NCBI RefSeq assembly: GCF_900292075.1
Contig: NZ_OLMV01000006.1
Coordinates: 1 to 64,000, forward strand
Reading direction: 5' to 3'
Length of the DNA stretch: 64,000 nt
Source: Microbacterium timonense
GTDB taxonomy: Bacteria; Actinomycetota; Actinomycetes; Actinomycetales; Microbacteriaceae
Positions 36,753 through 45,217 of this stretch are shown one piece after another (position 1 is the stretch's first letter; each line of letters starts with the position of its first letter). Under the pieces are notes generated by a model, which saw only the letters and a program-made list of their open reading frames with translations, did no database searches and had not been told where the DNA came from. Made by a program: the position numbers and the translations under genes.

Positions 36753-37943
36753 ATGCCCACCCCCACTCGCGACGACAAGTTCTCGTTCGGACTCTGGACG
36801 ATCGGCTACAACGGCACCGATCCCTTCGGCGGCCCGACCCGGCCCGCGCTGGACGTCGTGCACGCCGTCGAGAAGCTCGCCGAGCTCGGCGCCTACGGTC
36901 TGACGTTCCATGACGACGACCTGTTCGCCTTCGGCTCGAGCGACGCCGAGCGTCAGACGCAGATCGACCGCCTCAAGGGCGCGCTGGCCGACACCGGCCT
37001 CATCGTGCCGATGGTCACGACCAACCTCTTCTCCGCTCCTGTGTTCAAGGACGGCGGCTTCACCTCCAACGACCGCGCCGTGCGCCGGTACGCGCTGCGC
37101 AAGGTCTTCCGCCAGCTCGACCTCGGCGCCGAGCTCGGTGCCAAGACCTTCGTCATGTGGGGCGGGCGCGAGGGCGCCGAGTACGACTCGGCGAAGGACA
37201 TCCGTGCGGCGCTGGAGCGCTACCGCGAGGCCGTCAACATCCTGGGACAGTACGTCGTCGACAAGGGCTACGACATCCGCTTCGCGATCGAGCCGAAGCC
37301 GAACGAGCCCCGCGGCGACATCCTGCTGCCGACCCTGGGTCACGCCATCGCGTTCATCGACTCGCTCGAGCGCCCGGAGCTGGTGGGCCTGAACCCCGAG
37401 GTCGGCCACGAGCAGATGGCCGGTCTCAACTTCGCGGCCGGCATCGCACAGGCGCTGTACCACGGCAAGCTCTTCCACATCGACCTGAACGGTCAGCGCG
37501 GCATCAAGTACGACCAGGACCTGGTCTTCGGCCACGGCGACCTGCACAACGCGTTCGCGCTGGTGGACCTGCTCGAGAACGGCGGCCCCGGCGGTGTGCC
37601 GGCGTACGACGGCCCCCGCCACTTCGACTACAAGCCCTCGCGCACCGAGGACGAGACCGGCGTGTGGGATTCCGCCGCCGCCAACATGCGCACCTACCTG
37701 CTGCTCAAGGAGCGTGCCGCGGCCTTCCGCGCCGATCCCGAGGTGCAGGAGGCGCTCGAGGCCGCACGCGTTCCCGAACTCTCGGTGCCGACGCTCGGCG
37801 AGGGCGAGACCTACGAGGACTTCCTCGCCGACCGCTCCGCTTATGAGGACTTCGACGCGAACGCCTACCTGGGCGGCAAGGGCTTCGGGTTCGTCCGGCT
37901 GCAGCAGCTCGCGACCGAGCACCTGCTCGGCGCCCGCGGCTGA
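36753..37943 (+). CDS. xylA: xylose isomerase
   Basis: D-xylose to D-xylulose isomerase, 396 aa, class I length typical of actinobacteria. [18 protein letters not shown] opens the TIM barrel. The catalytic His lies in [11 protein letters not shown], the metal and substrate site in [13 protein letters not shown], and the metal ligands in [13 protein letters not shown] and [31 protein letters not shown] completes the motif set. AAAGGAG is 4 nt before ATG. Followed by xylB after a palindromic repeat. Confidence 0.97.
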   Translation: MPTPTRDDKFSFGLWTIGYNGTDPFGGPTRPALDVVHAVEKLAELGAYGLTFHDDDLFAFGSSDAERQTQIDRLKGALADTGLIVPMVTTNLFSAPVFKDGGFTSNDRAVRRYALRKVFRQLDLGAELGAKTFVMWGGREGAEYDSAKDIRAALERYREAVNILGQYVVDKGYDIRFAIEPKPNEPRGDILLPTLGHAIAFIDSLERPELVGLNPEVGHEQMAGLNFAAGIAQALYHGKLFHIDLNGQRGIKYDQDLVFGHGDLHNAFALVDLLENGGPGGVPAYDGPRHFDYKPSRTEDETGVWDSAAANMRTYLLLKERAAAFRADPEVQEALEAARVPELSVPTLGEGETYEDFLADRSAYEDFDANAYLGGKGFGFVRLQQLATEHLLGARG

Positions 37944-37995
37944 CCCTCCGGTCCCCCCCGGTCTCCACCCGAACCCGAACCCGAACCCTCCGTCT

Positions 37996-38068
37996 CCGCG
38001 AGACTTCATCGGGGCGCCCAGACTGCATGCGAGTGCTGCAGTCTCGGCGCCCCACTGAAGTCTCGCGG
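37996..38068. repeat. palindromic element, CGCGAGACTTCA family, between xylA and xylB
   Basis: Arms of about 32 nt begin CCGCGAGACTTCA and end TGAAGTCTCGCGG. Mismatches are limited to about four positions, and the apex is near GCATGC. Same family as 9727-9801. It would form a long hairpin in a xylAB transcript. Confidence 0.92.
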
Positions 38069-38093
38069 GGAGGACACGCGTGAAGGAGCGCAC

Positions 38094-39398
38094 ATGAGCC
38101 TCGTCATGGGAGTCGACTCGTCGACCCAGTCGTGCAAGGTCGTGATCACGGACTCCGAGGCGGGCACCGTCGTCCGGCAGGGACGCGCGTCGCACCCCGA
38201 CGGCACGTCGGTGGACCCCCAGGCCTGGTGGACGGCGCTGCAGACGGCGATCGCCGACGCGGGCGGCCTCGACGACGTCGAGGCGTGGGCGATCGGCGGA
38301 CAGCAGCACGGCATGGTCGTGCTCGACGCCGACGGGCGGGTGATCCGCGACGCGCTGCTGTGGAACGACACCCGGTCCGCCGGCGCGGCCGCCGACCTGA
38401 CGGCCGAGTTCGGCGCCGAGGAGCTCGCCCGTCGCACGGGCCTCGTGCCCGTGGCATCCTTCACGATCACGAAGCTGCGCTGGCTGCGCGACCAGGAGCC
38501 CGACAACGCCGCGCGCGTCGCGGCCGTCGCCCTGCCGCACGACTGGCTGACGTGGCGGCTGCGCGGCTTCGGCCCCGAGGGCGAGGCACCCCGCGGCCCC
38601 GTGCTCGACGAGCTCATCACCGACCGCTCCGACGCCTCGGGGACCGGGTACTGGAACCCCCAGACCGGTGGCTACGACCGCGAGCTGCTGATCGCCGCGC
38701 TCGGGCGCGACGCCGTTCTGCCGCGCGTGCTCGGACCGGACGAGTGGGTGACGGATGCCGCCGGCCGGCGTGTCGGCGGGGGTGCCGGCGACAACGCGGG
38801 CGCAGCCCTGGGGCTCGGGGCCGGGCCCGGCGACGTGGTGGTGTCGATCGGCACGAGCGGGACGGTCTTCGCGGTGAGCGAGGAGCGCACGATCGACCCC
38901 ACCGGGACGGTCGCGGGCTTCGCGGACTGCACCGGCCGGTTCCTCCCGCTGGTGGCGACGCTCAACGCCGCCCGCGTGCTCGACGCGATCGCTCGCCTCC
39001 TCGGCGTCGACCACGCCGAGCTCTCCCGCCTCGCTCTCGCGGCCGAACCCGGCGCCGGCGGACTGACCCTGGTGCCGTACTTCGAGGGCGAGCGCACCCC
39101 GAACCTTCCCGACGCGACTGCGTCGCTGACGGGCATGACGCTCGCCTCGACGACCCGCGAGAACCTGGCGCGCGCCGCCGTGGAGGGCATGCTGTCCGGT
39201 CTGGCGGCGGGCCTGGAGGCCCTCCGCGGTCTCGGGGTGCCGCTGGAGCGCGCGCTGCTCGTGGGCGGCGGCGCGCAGTCCGAAGCGGTGCGGCAGATCG
39301 CTCCGCTCGTGCTCGGGCTGCCGGTCGAGGTGCCGGAGCCCGGAGAGTACGTCGCGCGAGGAGCGGCACGGCAGGCGGCATCCGTTCTCGCGTCCTGA
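38094..39398 (+). CDS. xylB: xylulokinase
   Basis: FGGY-family kinase phosphorylating D-xylulose, 434 aa, slightly short for the family. It starts [16 protein letters not shown] (phosphate 1 loop) and has [13 protein letters not shown] (substrate site with MXXQQHG-like signature), LLWNDTRS and [21 protein letters not shown] and [11 protein letters not shown] form the adenosine half, with [15 protein letters not shown] near the end. GAAGGAG lies 8 nt before ATG. Acts directly after XylA. Confidence 0.95.
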   Translation: MSLVMGVDSSTQSCKVVITDSEAGTVVRQGRASHPDGTSVDPQAWWTALQTAIADAGGLDDVEAWAIGGQQHGMVVLDADGRVIRDALLWNDTRSAGAAADLTAEFGAEELARRTGLVPVASFTITKLRWLRDQEPDNAARVAAVALPHDWLTWRLRGFGPEGEAPRGPVLDELITDRSDASGTGYWNPQTGGYDRELLIAALGRDAVLPRVLGPDEWVTDAAGRRVGGGAGDNAGAALGLGAGPGDVVVSIGTSGTVFAVSEERTIDPTGTVAGFADCTGRFLPLVATLNAARVLDAIARLLGVDHAELSRLALAAEPGAGGLTLVPYFEGERTPNLPDATASLTGMTLASTTRENLARAAVEGMLSGLAAGLEALRGLGVPLERALLVGGGAQSEAVRQIAPLVLGLPVEVPEPGEYVARGAARQAASVLAS

Positions 39399-39497
39399 GG
39401 TCGCTGCGCCGGGCGGCCGGGACCATGCAGACCGCCGCGGTGCAGATGCATCGAACGACCGATGTATCGCGGTGGGCGGCATCCGTGTCTTCCCTGT

Positions 39498-39881
39498 ATG
39501 GACGCAGCGATGGTCGCCGGCACGGTCTCGACCGTGTTGTTCGCCATGGCGAACCTGCCGATGGTGATCAAGGCGCTGCGCTCGCGCGATCTCCGCTCGT
39601 ACAGCGCGAGCGCGCTCGTCCTCGGCAACGCCGGCAACGTCGTCCATACGGTGTACGTGTTGAGCCTGCCGTTCGGCCCGATCTGGGTGCTGCACGGGTT
39701 CTATCTCGTGACGATGGCGATCATGCTGATCCTCTTCGCGGTGTCGGCGCACACGTCGCCCCCAGAGGGGGTGCCGCAGCCGTCGTCCCGCCGCTTCGCG
39801 CGTCGTGCGGCGGTACCATTCCGGCATGGCGGACACCACCGCCGTGCTCGAGAGGGCGCGAGCGGCATATCGGTCCGGTGA
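39498..39881 (+). CDS. small membrane protein, PQ-loop/SemiSWEET-like
   Basis: 127 aa with three predicted TM helices: MVAGTVSTVLFAMANLPMVI, SALVLGNAGNVVHTVYVLSL and VLHGFYLVTMAIMLILFAVS. The layout, with MANLPMVIKALRSRDLRSYS at the end of helix 1, recalls three-helix SemiSWEET proteins, though the exact PQ dipeptide is absent (LP instead). A sugar exporter or channel beside the xylose genes is plausible. The basic C-terminal tail overlaps the next gene start by 56 bp, so the true end may be functional only up to about residue 95. Confidence 0.6.
   Translation: MDAAMVAGTVSTVLFAMANLPMVIKALRSRDLRSYSASALVLGNAGNVVHTVYVLSLPFGPIWVLHGFYLVTMAIMLILFAVSAHTSPPEGVPQPSSRRFARRAAVPFRHGGHHRRAREGASGISVR
39814..39819 (+). 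promoter_or_regulatory. -10 box of the TPR fragment gene
   Basis: TACCAT with 6 nt to ATG 39826; leaderless arrangement. Confidence 0.55.
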
Positions 39882-40098
39882 CTGGAAGACGGCGCGTGAC
39901 GGGTTCACGGTGGCGCGTGCCGATGATGCGGCCACCGGTGCCGACCTGCGGGCGCTGGCATCGTGCGAATGGTGGCTGGGCGACCAGCGCTCCTGCCTCG
40001 AGCACCTCGAGGCCGCGTTCCGAGTGCTCTCCCGCGACGGTGACGAGGTGGCGGCGGCGGAGACGGCGCTCGTCATCGCGCAGGTGCGCCTGACATGA
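39826..40098 (+). CDS. 90-aa TPR-like fragment, resembles N-terminus of a LuxR-type regulator
   Basis: The product is two to three helical TPR-like hairpins (VLERARAAYRSGDWKTARDGF, ADLRALASCEWWLGDQRSCLEHLEAAFRVL). In my experience this is the opening of much longer TPR-containing LuxR-family regulators. Here the frame stops after 90 codons, and the following 230 bp do not continue it in any frame. It still has a leaderless promoter. Either a decayed gene or a stand-alone small TPR protein. Confidence 0.5.
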   Translation: MADTTAVLERARAAYRSGDWKTARDGFTVARADDAATGADLRALASCEWWLGDQRSCLEHLEAAFRVLSRDGDEVAAAETALVIAQVRLT

Positions 40099-40331
40099 GC
40101 ACGCCGGTGGCCGCGTCGGCTGAGCGCACGTCCGGCATCCGCAGCGTGCCGACGAGTACGTGGCAGACGACGGATGCCGCGACCGATGTCGCCCGCCTCG
40201 CCTCTCGGCGAGCAGGTGCACCGAATCGTGCAGATGCGTGGCGAACGGGATTGCGCGGTTCTGCCGACGCGCGTGCCCCTCACGCTCCCTAGCGTCGCTC
40301 TCAGACGCAACGCACCCACCAAGGAGACGAC

Positions 40332-41549
40332 ATGTCGACGACGGGCGAGACCACGCATTCCACCTCGATAGAAGCCCCCGCGACCGCGGCATCGGCCGAT
40401 CCGGAGGCAGCGGAAGGGGCGGCCGCAGCCGCGTTCGCGGACCGGATCATGGGCGCCACGCTCGGATGGTTCGACCTGATGGCGATCCATCTCGGCTCGC
40501 AGCTCGGCTGGTATGCCGAGCTGGCAAGAACCGACGGCCTGGCCGCCACCGAGCTCGCCGAGCGCACCGGCTCCGACGCCCGCTACGCCCGTGAGTGGCT
40601 GGAGCAGCAGGCGGCGAGCGGCATCCTTCGCGTTCGAGAAGCCGGCGACCTCGCGGCCCGTCCGCTCGTCGCGGCGGCTGACATCGAGACGGTGGCGCAA
40701 AGCACGAGCGGAGTGGCCGATTCGGCCTCCGACCGGCGATTCCTTCTCGCTCCCGGCGTCGCGGAAGTGCTGCTCGATCACCGGAGCCTGTCGTTTCTCG
40801 AGCCGCTGGCGCGGATGGCAGCCGCTTCGGCCGTCCAGCTGGACGCCCTCGTGGAGGTGTATCGTTCCGGCGGTGGCGTGAGCTGGGAGCAGCTGGGCCG
40901 GCACGCGCGAGAGGCGCAGGCAGACATGAATCGGCCGTGGTTCGATCGGCTGCCCGACGTCGTGGCTGGTATCGAGCGCGTGGATGAGGTCCTCAGGCGA
41001 CCGGGCGCGCGCATCGCCGACCTGGGCTCTGGAGGAGGGTGGTCGTCGATCGCGCTGGCCCGCGCGTATCCCGACCTTCACGTGGTGGGCTTCGACATCG
41101 ACCAGCCGTCGGTCGAGGCGGCGCGGCGGAACGCTGCGGCGGCCGGAGTGGAGGACCGCGTGCAGTTCCTGCTGCGCGACGCGGCGCAGGTCTCCGCAGA
41201 GGGGCCCTTCGACGGCGTCTTCGCGTTCGAGTGCCTTCACGACATGCCGCATCCCGTCCAGGTCCTGACCGCGGCACGGCAAGCGGTGACTGCCGACGGG
41301 TTCGTCGTGATCATGGACGAGGCCGCGCAGGAGCGGTTCGCTCCGAACGCGGGCGACCTCGAGCGGCTGCTGTACGGGTTCAGCCTGTTCGTCTGCCTCC
41401 CCGACGGCATGTCGCATCAGCCTTCGGCCGGCACCGGCACGGTGATGCGGCCAGCGACCCTGCGCGACTACGCACGGGCGGCCGGATGGAGTGACATCCG
41501 CGTCGTCGTCCCCGAGTTCGGGCTCTGGCGGTTCTACGAACTGGTGTGA
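40332..41549 (+). CDS. class I SAM-dependent methyltransferase with N-terminal winged helix
   Basis: 405 aa. The N-terminal dimerisation/winged-helix part (LGWFDLMAIHLGSQLGWYAEL, GLAATELAERTGSDARYAREWLEQQAASG) is typical of small-molecule methyltransferases. The Rossmann SAM site RIADLGSGGGWSSIALARAYP is near residue 225, with the acidic residue in VVGFDIDQPS and FDGVFAFECLHDMPHP after it. AAGGAGACG precedes ATG. The substrate is unknown and no pathway neighbours are present. Confidence 0.88.
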   Translation: MSTTGETTHSTSIEAPATAASADPEAAEGAAAAAFADRIMGATLGWFDLMAIHLGSQLGWYAELARTDGLAATELAERTGSDARYAREWLEQQAASGILRVREAGDLAARPLVAAADIETVAQSTSGVADSASDRRFLLAPGVAEVLLDHRSLSFLEPLARMAAASAVQLDALVEVYRSGGGVSWEQLGRHAREAQADMNRPWFDRLPDVVAGIERVDEVLRRPGARIADLGSGGGWSSIALARAYPDLHVVGFDIDQPSVEAARRNAAAAGVEDRVQFLLRDAAQVSAEGPFDGVFAFECLHDMPHPVQVLTAARQAVTADGFVVIMDEAAQERFAPNAGDLERLLYGFSLFVCLPDGMSHQPSAGTGTVMRPATLRDYARAAGWSDIRVVVPEFGLWRFYELV

Positions 41550-41629
41550 GCCGCGCGTCCCGAGCAGGTCTCGACGGCCTCCGCCGGACCAGCCGCCTGC
41601 GAAGGTGGTGGGCGCGTGCGCCCGGACGC

Positions 41630-41635
41630 GAGAAT
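41630..41635 (+). promoter_or_regulatory. -10 box of the coiled-coil gene
   Basis: GAGAAT with 6 nt to ATG 41642; weaker match than others in the window. Confidence 0.45.
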
Positions 41636-41641
41636 GGGCGG

Positions 41642-42487
41642 ATGCCGCACGCCGACGCCGATTCGGAGCTCGACGAGATCGCGGGGGAGCTGTACACGCT
41701 CCCGCCCGCCCAGTTCACCGCGGCGCGCAACGCGCGCGCGAGTGACGCCGCCCCGGCCCTCGCGAAGCGCATCAAGGCCCTCCGCAAGCCGACGGTGGCG
41801 GCGTGGACGGTGAACCTCCTCGCCCGGGAGGGTCAGCTTGCTGACGCCGTCGAGCTGTCGGGTGCGCTGCGCGAGGCGCAGGAAGACCTCGACGCCGCCG
41901 AACTCTCGCGGCTCGGACGCCAGCGGCGGCAGCTGGTGGCCGCCCTGGCCAAGCAGGCGGTGGCCCTGGCCGAACAGGCGGGCGGCAGTGTGAGCGCGGC
42001 CGCGCGGGAAGACGTCGAGAAGACCATCAACGCGGCGGTGATGGATGCCGCTGCCGCCGCCGCGGTGCTGACCGGCCGTCTGATCACGCCCCTGGAGGCC
42101 GGCGACATCGAGCCGGGCGCGCTCGCCGAGGCCGTGGGCGGATCGCTGCCGGGGGTGAAGGCGCCGCGGCCGCGCGACGATCTCGCCGAGCGGCGCGCAC
42201 GCAAAGCCGCCGAGAAGGCCGCTCGCGAGGCGGAACGGCTGGCGAACGAGGCCGAACGCGAGCTCGCCCGTGTCGATGCGCGTCGCGCGAAGGCGCAGGA
42301 GCGAGTGGACCACGTGCGCGAGCGGATGGACGATCTGCGCCGCGATCTGGAGGCGCTGGAGGCCGACGAGAAGTCAGCGCAGGAAAAGCTCGACGCCGTC
42401 GAGGAGGAGCGGGCGCAGGCGGCCGCCAAGGCGAGGGAGGCGGCGAAGGAGTCCGAGCGTGCGCACCGTGCGCTCGACGAGACCTGA
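41642..42487 (+). CDS. conserved coiled-coil protein of unknown function
   Basis: 281 aa, no signal or TM. The N-terminal 70 residues (LDEIAGELYTLPPAQFTAARNARA, RIKALRKPTVAAWTVNLLAREG) form a recurring actinobacterial motif I recognise only as hypothetical. From about residue 180 to the end there is an unbroken charged coiled coil (Ala/Glu/Arg/Lys-rich heptads). A terminator hairpin follows and then a RelA/SpoT-like gene. No function can be assigned. Confidence 0.75.
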   Translation: MPHADADSELDEIAGELYTLPPAQFTAARNARASDAAPALAKRIKALRKPTVAAWTVNLLAREGQLADAVELSGALREAQEDLDAAELSRLGRQRRQLVAALAKQAVALAEQAGGSVSAAAREDVEKTINAAVMDAAAAAAVLTGRLITPLEAGDIEPGALAEAVGGSLPGVKAPRPRDDLAERRARKAAEKAAREAERLANEAERELARVDARRAKAQERVDHVRERMDDLRRDLEALEADEKSAQEKLDAVEEERAQAAAKAREAAKESERAHRALDET

Positions 42488-42511
42488 CGCACGAGCGATG
42501 GTGCACGTCGA

Positions 42512-42526
42512 AAGCCGGGGCGGCTT
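42512..42526 (+). terminator. hairpin after the coiled-coil gene
   Basis: AAGCCG-GGG-CGGCTT, 6-bp perfect stem. Confidence 0.5.
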
Positions 42527-42552
42527 CACAGGACTCTCGTAGCCGTCCTGCC

Positions 42553-42558
42553 TACGGT
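42553..42558 (+). promoter_or_regulatory. -10 box of the small RelA/SpoT synthetase
   Basis: TACGGT with 7 nt to ATG 42566; leaderless arrangement. Confidence 0.55.
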
Positions 42559-42565
42559 GGGGATC

Positions 42566-43360
42566 ATGGCGACTCCCGCACCGCTGGTGCCCGCGACGAC
42601 GTCCGACGAAGGCGAGATCACTGTCTCTCCGAGCGAGCTGCGCGAGATCCGCGACGAGCTGCAGCGCTTCATGATGGAGTACCGGTTCGGTCTGCAGGAG
42701 GTCGAGACGAAGATCGGCATCCTGCGCGACGAGTTCCTGCTCACGCACGACTACAACCCGATCGAGCACGTCTCCAGCCGCGTCAAGTCGCCGGACAGCC
42801 TGGTCGAGAAGGTGCAGCGCAAGGGCATCGACGGCGACTTCGCCTCGATCCGCCGGCACATCACCGACATCGCCGGCATCCGCATCACCTGCAGCTTCAC
42901 CGCTGACGTGTACCGGCTGTTCGACCTGCTCACCGCGCAGGACGACGTGCGCGTCATCCAGGTGAAGGACTACATCGCCGCCCCCAAGCCGAACGGCTAC
43001 AAGAGCCTGCACGTGATCCTCGAGGTGCCGGTGTTCCTGTCCACCGGGCGCATCGAGGTGCCCGTCGAGGTGCAGTTCCGCACGATCGCGATGGATTTCT
43101 GGGCGAGCCTCGAGCACAAGATCTACTACAAGTACGCCACGCGGGTGCCCGAGGAGCTGCTGGCGAGCCTGAAGGATGCCGCCGACACGGCGGCCGAGCT
43201 CGATGCCCGTATGGAGCGCCTGCACCGGCAGATCCGCGGCGGCAGCGCGCGCCACGCCGCACCCGTGGCCGCCCGCGAGATCGCCGCCGGCGGGACGGCG
43301 CCCGCACCGGCGAGCCCGCCACCGGCCGTGCAGGATGAGAGCGGAATCCAGCCCGTCTGA
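42566..43360 (+). CDS. small alarmone synthetase (RelA/SpoT domain, RelP/RelQ-like)
   Basis: 264 aa GTP pyrophosphokinase lacking the hydrolase, TGS and ACT domains. Synthetase motifs in order: EHVSSRVKSPDSLVEKVQRKG, DIAGIRITCSFTADVYRLF with the metal Asp, APKPNGYKSLHVILEVP, and VEVQFRTIAMDFWASLEHKIYYKY. The C-terminal helix and a Pro/Ala tail follow. It should make (p)ppGpp in the cytosol, under transcriptional rather than ribosomal control. The leaderless mRNA is notable, since leaderless translation is often favoured in stress. Confidence 0.9.
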   Translation: MATPAPLVPATTSDEGEITVSPSELREIRDELQRFMMEYRFGLQEVETKIGILRDEFLLTHDYNPIEHVSSRVKSPDSLVEKVQRKGIDGDFASIRRHITDIAGIRITCSFTADVYRLFDLLTAQDDVRVIQVKDYIAAPKPNGYKSLHVILEVPVFLSTGRIEVPVEVQFRTIAMDFWASLEHKIYYKYATRVPEELLASLKDAADTAAELDARMERLHRQIRGGSARHAAPVAAREIAAGGTAPAPASPPPAVQDESGIQPV

Positions 43361-43364
43361 CCGA

Positions 43365-43952
43365 TCAGCTCTCGAGCACCGCGGCGGCGGTGGTCAGGTA
43401 CTCGTCCACGGATCGCGGGCCGAAGACGGCGGTGTTGGCGATGTAGCCCTGCGCCAGGGCTGCGATGGAGCGAGCGGTCTCTTCGGCCAGCGCCACGGCA
43501 TCCTTCCCGTCGGCTTGAGCCTCCGCCCAGCCTCCGATGGCCACGGTGAGCGAGCGGCGCAGGCGGCCGGCCGTTCGGAGCATCTCTTCGCGGATGCCCG
43601 GATCGACCATGGCCTCGCCCCAGAACTGGAGCACGAGCGCCGGCGAGAGCCCCTGCTCGTCGAAGACCGACAGCATGCCCTGCAGTGCAGTGCGAGGCGA
43701 CACCGCTTCGCCCCGTTCTCCCGCGGCCTCCAGCGCGTCGATCCGGGGCAGGAGGAAGCGACCGACGATGTAACGGGCGAGCTCGGCCTTGTTCGAGAAG
43801 TGGGAGTAGATGGCGCCGGTGGAAAGACCCGACTCCTCGACGATGTCGGCGATCGACGTGTCGCGAACGCCGTTGCGCTCGAGGCATCGCAGCGCGGCCC
43901 GGGCGATCTCGTCGCGCCGCGCCTCTCGGTACTGTTCCGATACTTTCGGCAT
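43365..43952 (-). CDS. TetR/AcrR-family transcriptional regulator
   Basis: 195 aa. The HTH reads RRDEIARAALRCLERNGVRDTS, then IADIVEESGLSTGAIYSHFSNKAELARY (residues 12-60), followed by a TetR_C helical domain. ATG 43952 lies 6 nt after a minus-strand TATTCT, so leaderless, and that box sits inside one of two identical operators. It should repress itself and the divergent membrane protein at 44017. Confidence 0.92.
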   Translation of the reverse strand: MPKVSEQYREARRDEIARAALRCLERNGVRDTSIADIVEESGLSTGAIYSHFSNKAELARYIVGRFLLPRIDALEAAGERGEAVSPRTALQGMLSVFDEQGLSPALVLQFWGEAMVDPGIREEMLRTAGRLRRSLTVAIGGWAEAQADGKDAVALAEETARSIAALAQGYIANTAVFGPRSVDEYLTTAAAVLES

Positions 43953-43956
43953 GGAA

Positions 43957-43974
43957 ACAGAATACTGATTCTGT
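43957..43974. promoter_or_regulatory. TetR operator 1
   Basis: ACAGAAT-N4-ATTCTGT, perfect arms. It contains the -10 box (TATTCT, 43959-43964, minus strand) of the tetR gene, so binding would block autogenous transcription directly. Confidence 0.88.
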
Positions 43975-43980
43975 TATTCT
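43975..43980 (+). promoter_or_regulatory. -10 box of the divergent membrane-protein gene
   Basis: TATTCT between the two operators; transcription would start inside operator 2. Confidence 0.6.
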
Positions 43981-43985
43981 CACAA

Positions 43986-44003
43986 ACAGAATATTCATTC
44001 TGT
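43986..44003. promoter_or_regulatory. TetR operator 2
   Basis: ACAGAAT-N4-ATTCTGT, same arms as operator 1, 29 bp centre to centre. It lies over the predicted start of the membrane-protein mRNA and just before its AGGAGG site. Confidence 0.88.
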
Positions 44004-44016
44004 TTAGGAGGATGCG

Positions 44017-45147
44017 ATGAGCACTCACACCGAGGCGCGTCCGCAGGACGCTCGCGTGCGGCCCACCCGCTGGAGCTTCGCCGCGCTGTTCGGGCTGATC
44101 GGGGCTGTCGTGGTGGGCATCGTCGTCATGGCGTTCGTGTGGCCGGCCGCCACCTCTCAGCCGCAGAACCTGCCGGTGGGCATCTCCGGACCCGCCGAGG
44201 CCGTGAACGCCGTCGAAGACAAGCTGGCCGAGCAGGATCCGGCGCCCTTCGTCCTGAACGAGGTCGACTCGCGGGAGGATGCGGTATCCCGCATCCAGTC
44301 GCGCGAGCTCTATGGGGCGATCCTCCTCGGTGATCAGCCGGAGGTGCTGATCGCCACCGCCGCGAGTCCGGTCGCCGCGCAGGGGCTTCGCGGCGTCGCC
44401 ACGCAGCTGCAGCTGCAGATCGACACGATGGCGCAGTCCGCCCTCACGGAGCAGTTGACGGCGATCACGACGGCTCTCGCGTCGGGGCAGCTCCCGCAGC
44501 TTCCGCCCGGGGCGGGCCAGGGCGCGGCGCCCGAGGTCCCGACCGTCGAAGTCACCGACCTCGTGCCGCTCGCGGACGGGGACGCGACCGGCGCCGGGCT
44601 CGCGGCATCGGTGTTCCCTCTGGTGCTCGGCGGCATGATCGGCGGCATCGTGCTCGCACTGCGGGTGCAGGGAGCGGGACGGCGTCTGGTGGGGCTCGTG
44701 GTCTTCGGCGCCGCGGCCGGCGCCCTCATCACGCTCGTCATGCAGACATGGTTCGGCATCCTGGAGGGCGACTGGCTGCTCAACGCGGCGGTGATCGGGC
44801 TCGGAGTCAGCGCCACCAGTGCACTGATCATCGGACTGGCCTCTCTGATGGGACCGGCCGGCATCGTCGTCGCGGCGGTCATCACGATGCTCATCGCGAA
44901 TCCCATCGCCGGCGCCGCCGCACCGCCGCAGTTCCTGCCGGTGCCGTGGGGTGAGATCGGGCAGTACTTCGTGCCGGGCGCGTCGGCGACGCTGCTGCGG
45001 TCGGTGGTGTACTTCCCGGATGCCGCGACCGCCGCGCAATGGCTGGTGCTGGCTGCATGGCTGGTCGCCGGGGTGATCCTGGCCCTCGTCGGCCACCACC
45101 GAACGCGCGCCGAGCTGACCCCGCGGGCGCGCGAGCTGGAGGGCTGA
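44017..45147 (+). CDS. membrane protein, ABC-2/YhgE (DUF3533)-like
   Basis: 376 aa. One N-terminal TM (FAALFGLIGAVVVGIVVMAFV) is followed by a roughly 170-residue extracytoplasmic domain (VGISGPAEAVNAVEDKLAEQ..LPQLPPGAGQG). Five C-terminal TM helices follow, as in ABC-2-type and Pip/YhgE exporter-like proteins. No ATPase is adjacent. Under TetR control by the double operator, it is probably an efflux or stress membrane component. The start has AGGAGG 5 nt upstream. Confidence 0.8.
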   Translation: MSTHTEARPQDARVRPTRWSFAALFGLIGAVVVGIVVMAFVWPAATSQPQNLPVGISGPAEAVNAVEDKLAEQDPAPFVLNEVDSREDAVSRIQSRELYGAILLGDQPEVLIATAASPVAAQGLRGVATQLQLQIDTMAQSALTEQLTAITTALASGQLPQLPPGAGQGAAPEVPTVEVTDLVPLADGDATGAGLAASVFPLVLGGMIGGIVLALRVQGAGRRLVGLVVFGAAAGALITLVMQTWFGILEGDWLLNAAVIGLGVSATSALIIGLASLMGPAGIVVAAVITMLIANPIAGAAAPPQFLPVPWGEIGQYFVPGASATLLRSVVYFPDAATAAQWLVLAAWLVAGVILALVGHHRTRAELTPRARELEG

Positions 45148-45204
45148 GCGCTCGGCGGGCGAGGCGAGGTGCCCGGCCGCGCCCCGCGGCGACCCGCGGC
45201 GCGG

Positions 45205-45210
45205 TAGCGT
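45205..45210 (+). promoter_or_regulatory. -10 box of the lipase gene
   Basis: TAGCGT with 7 nt to ATG 45218; leaderless. Confidence 0.6.
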
Positions 45211-45217
45211 CACAGCG

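Noticed and set aside
40095..40292. 65-aa frame after the TPR fragment
   Set aside because: It starts by ATGA overlap but is low in structure, Ala/Arg/Thr-rich, and shows no motif.
36384..41417. 1677-codon minus-strand frame across xylA, xylB and the methyltransferase
   Set aside because: Antisense shadow of well-identified genes, with no ribosome site or domain.
43126..45213. 695-codon minus-strand frame over the TetR and membrane-protein genes
   Set aside because: Composition is His/Arg/Gly/Asp-rich shadow coding; the other frames hold recognisable proteins.
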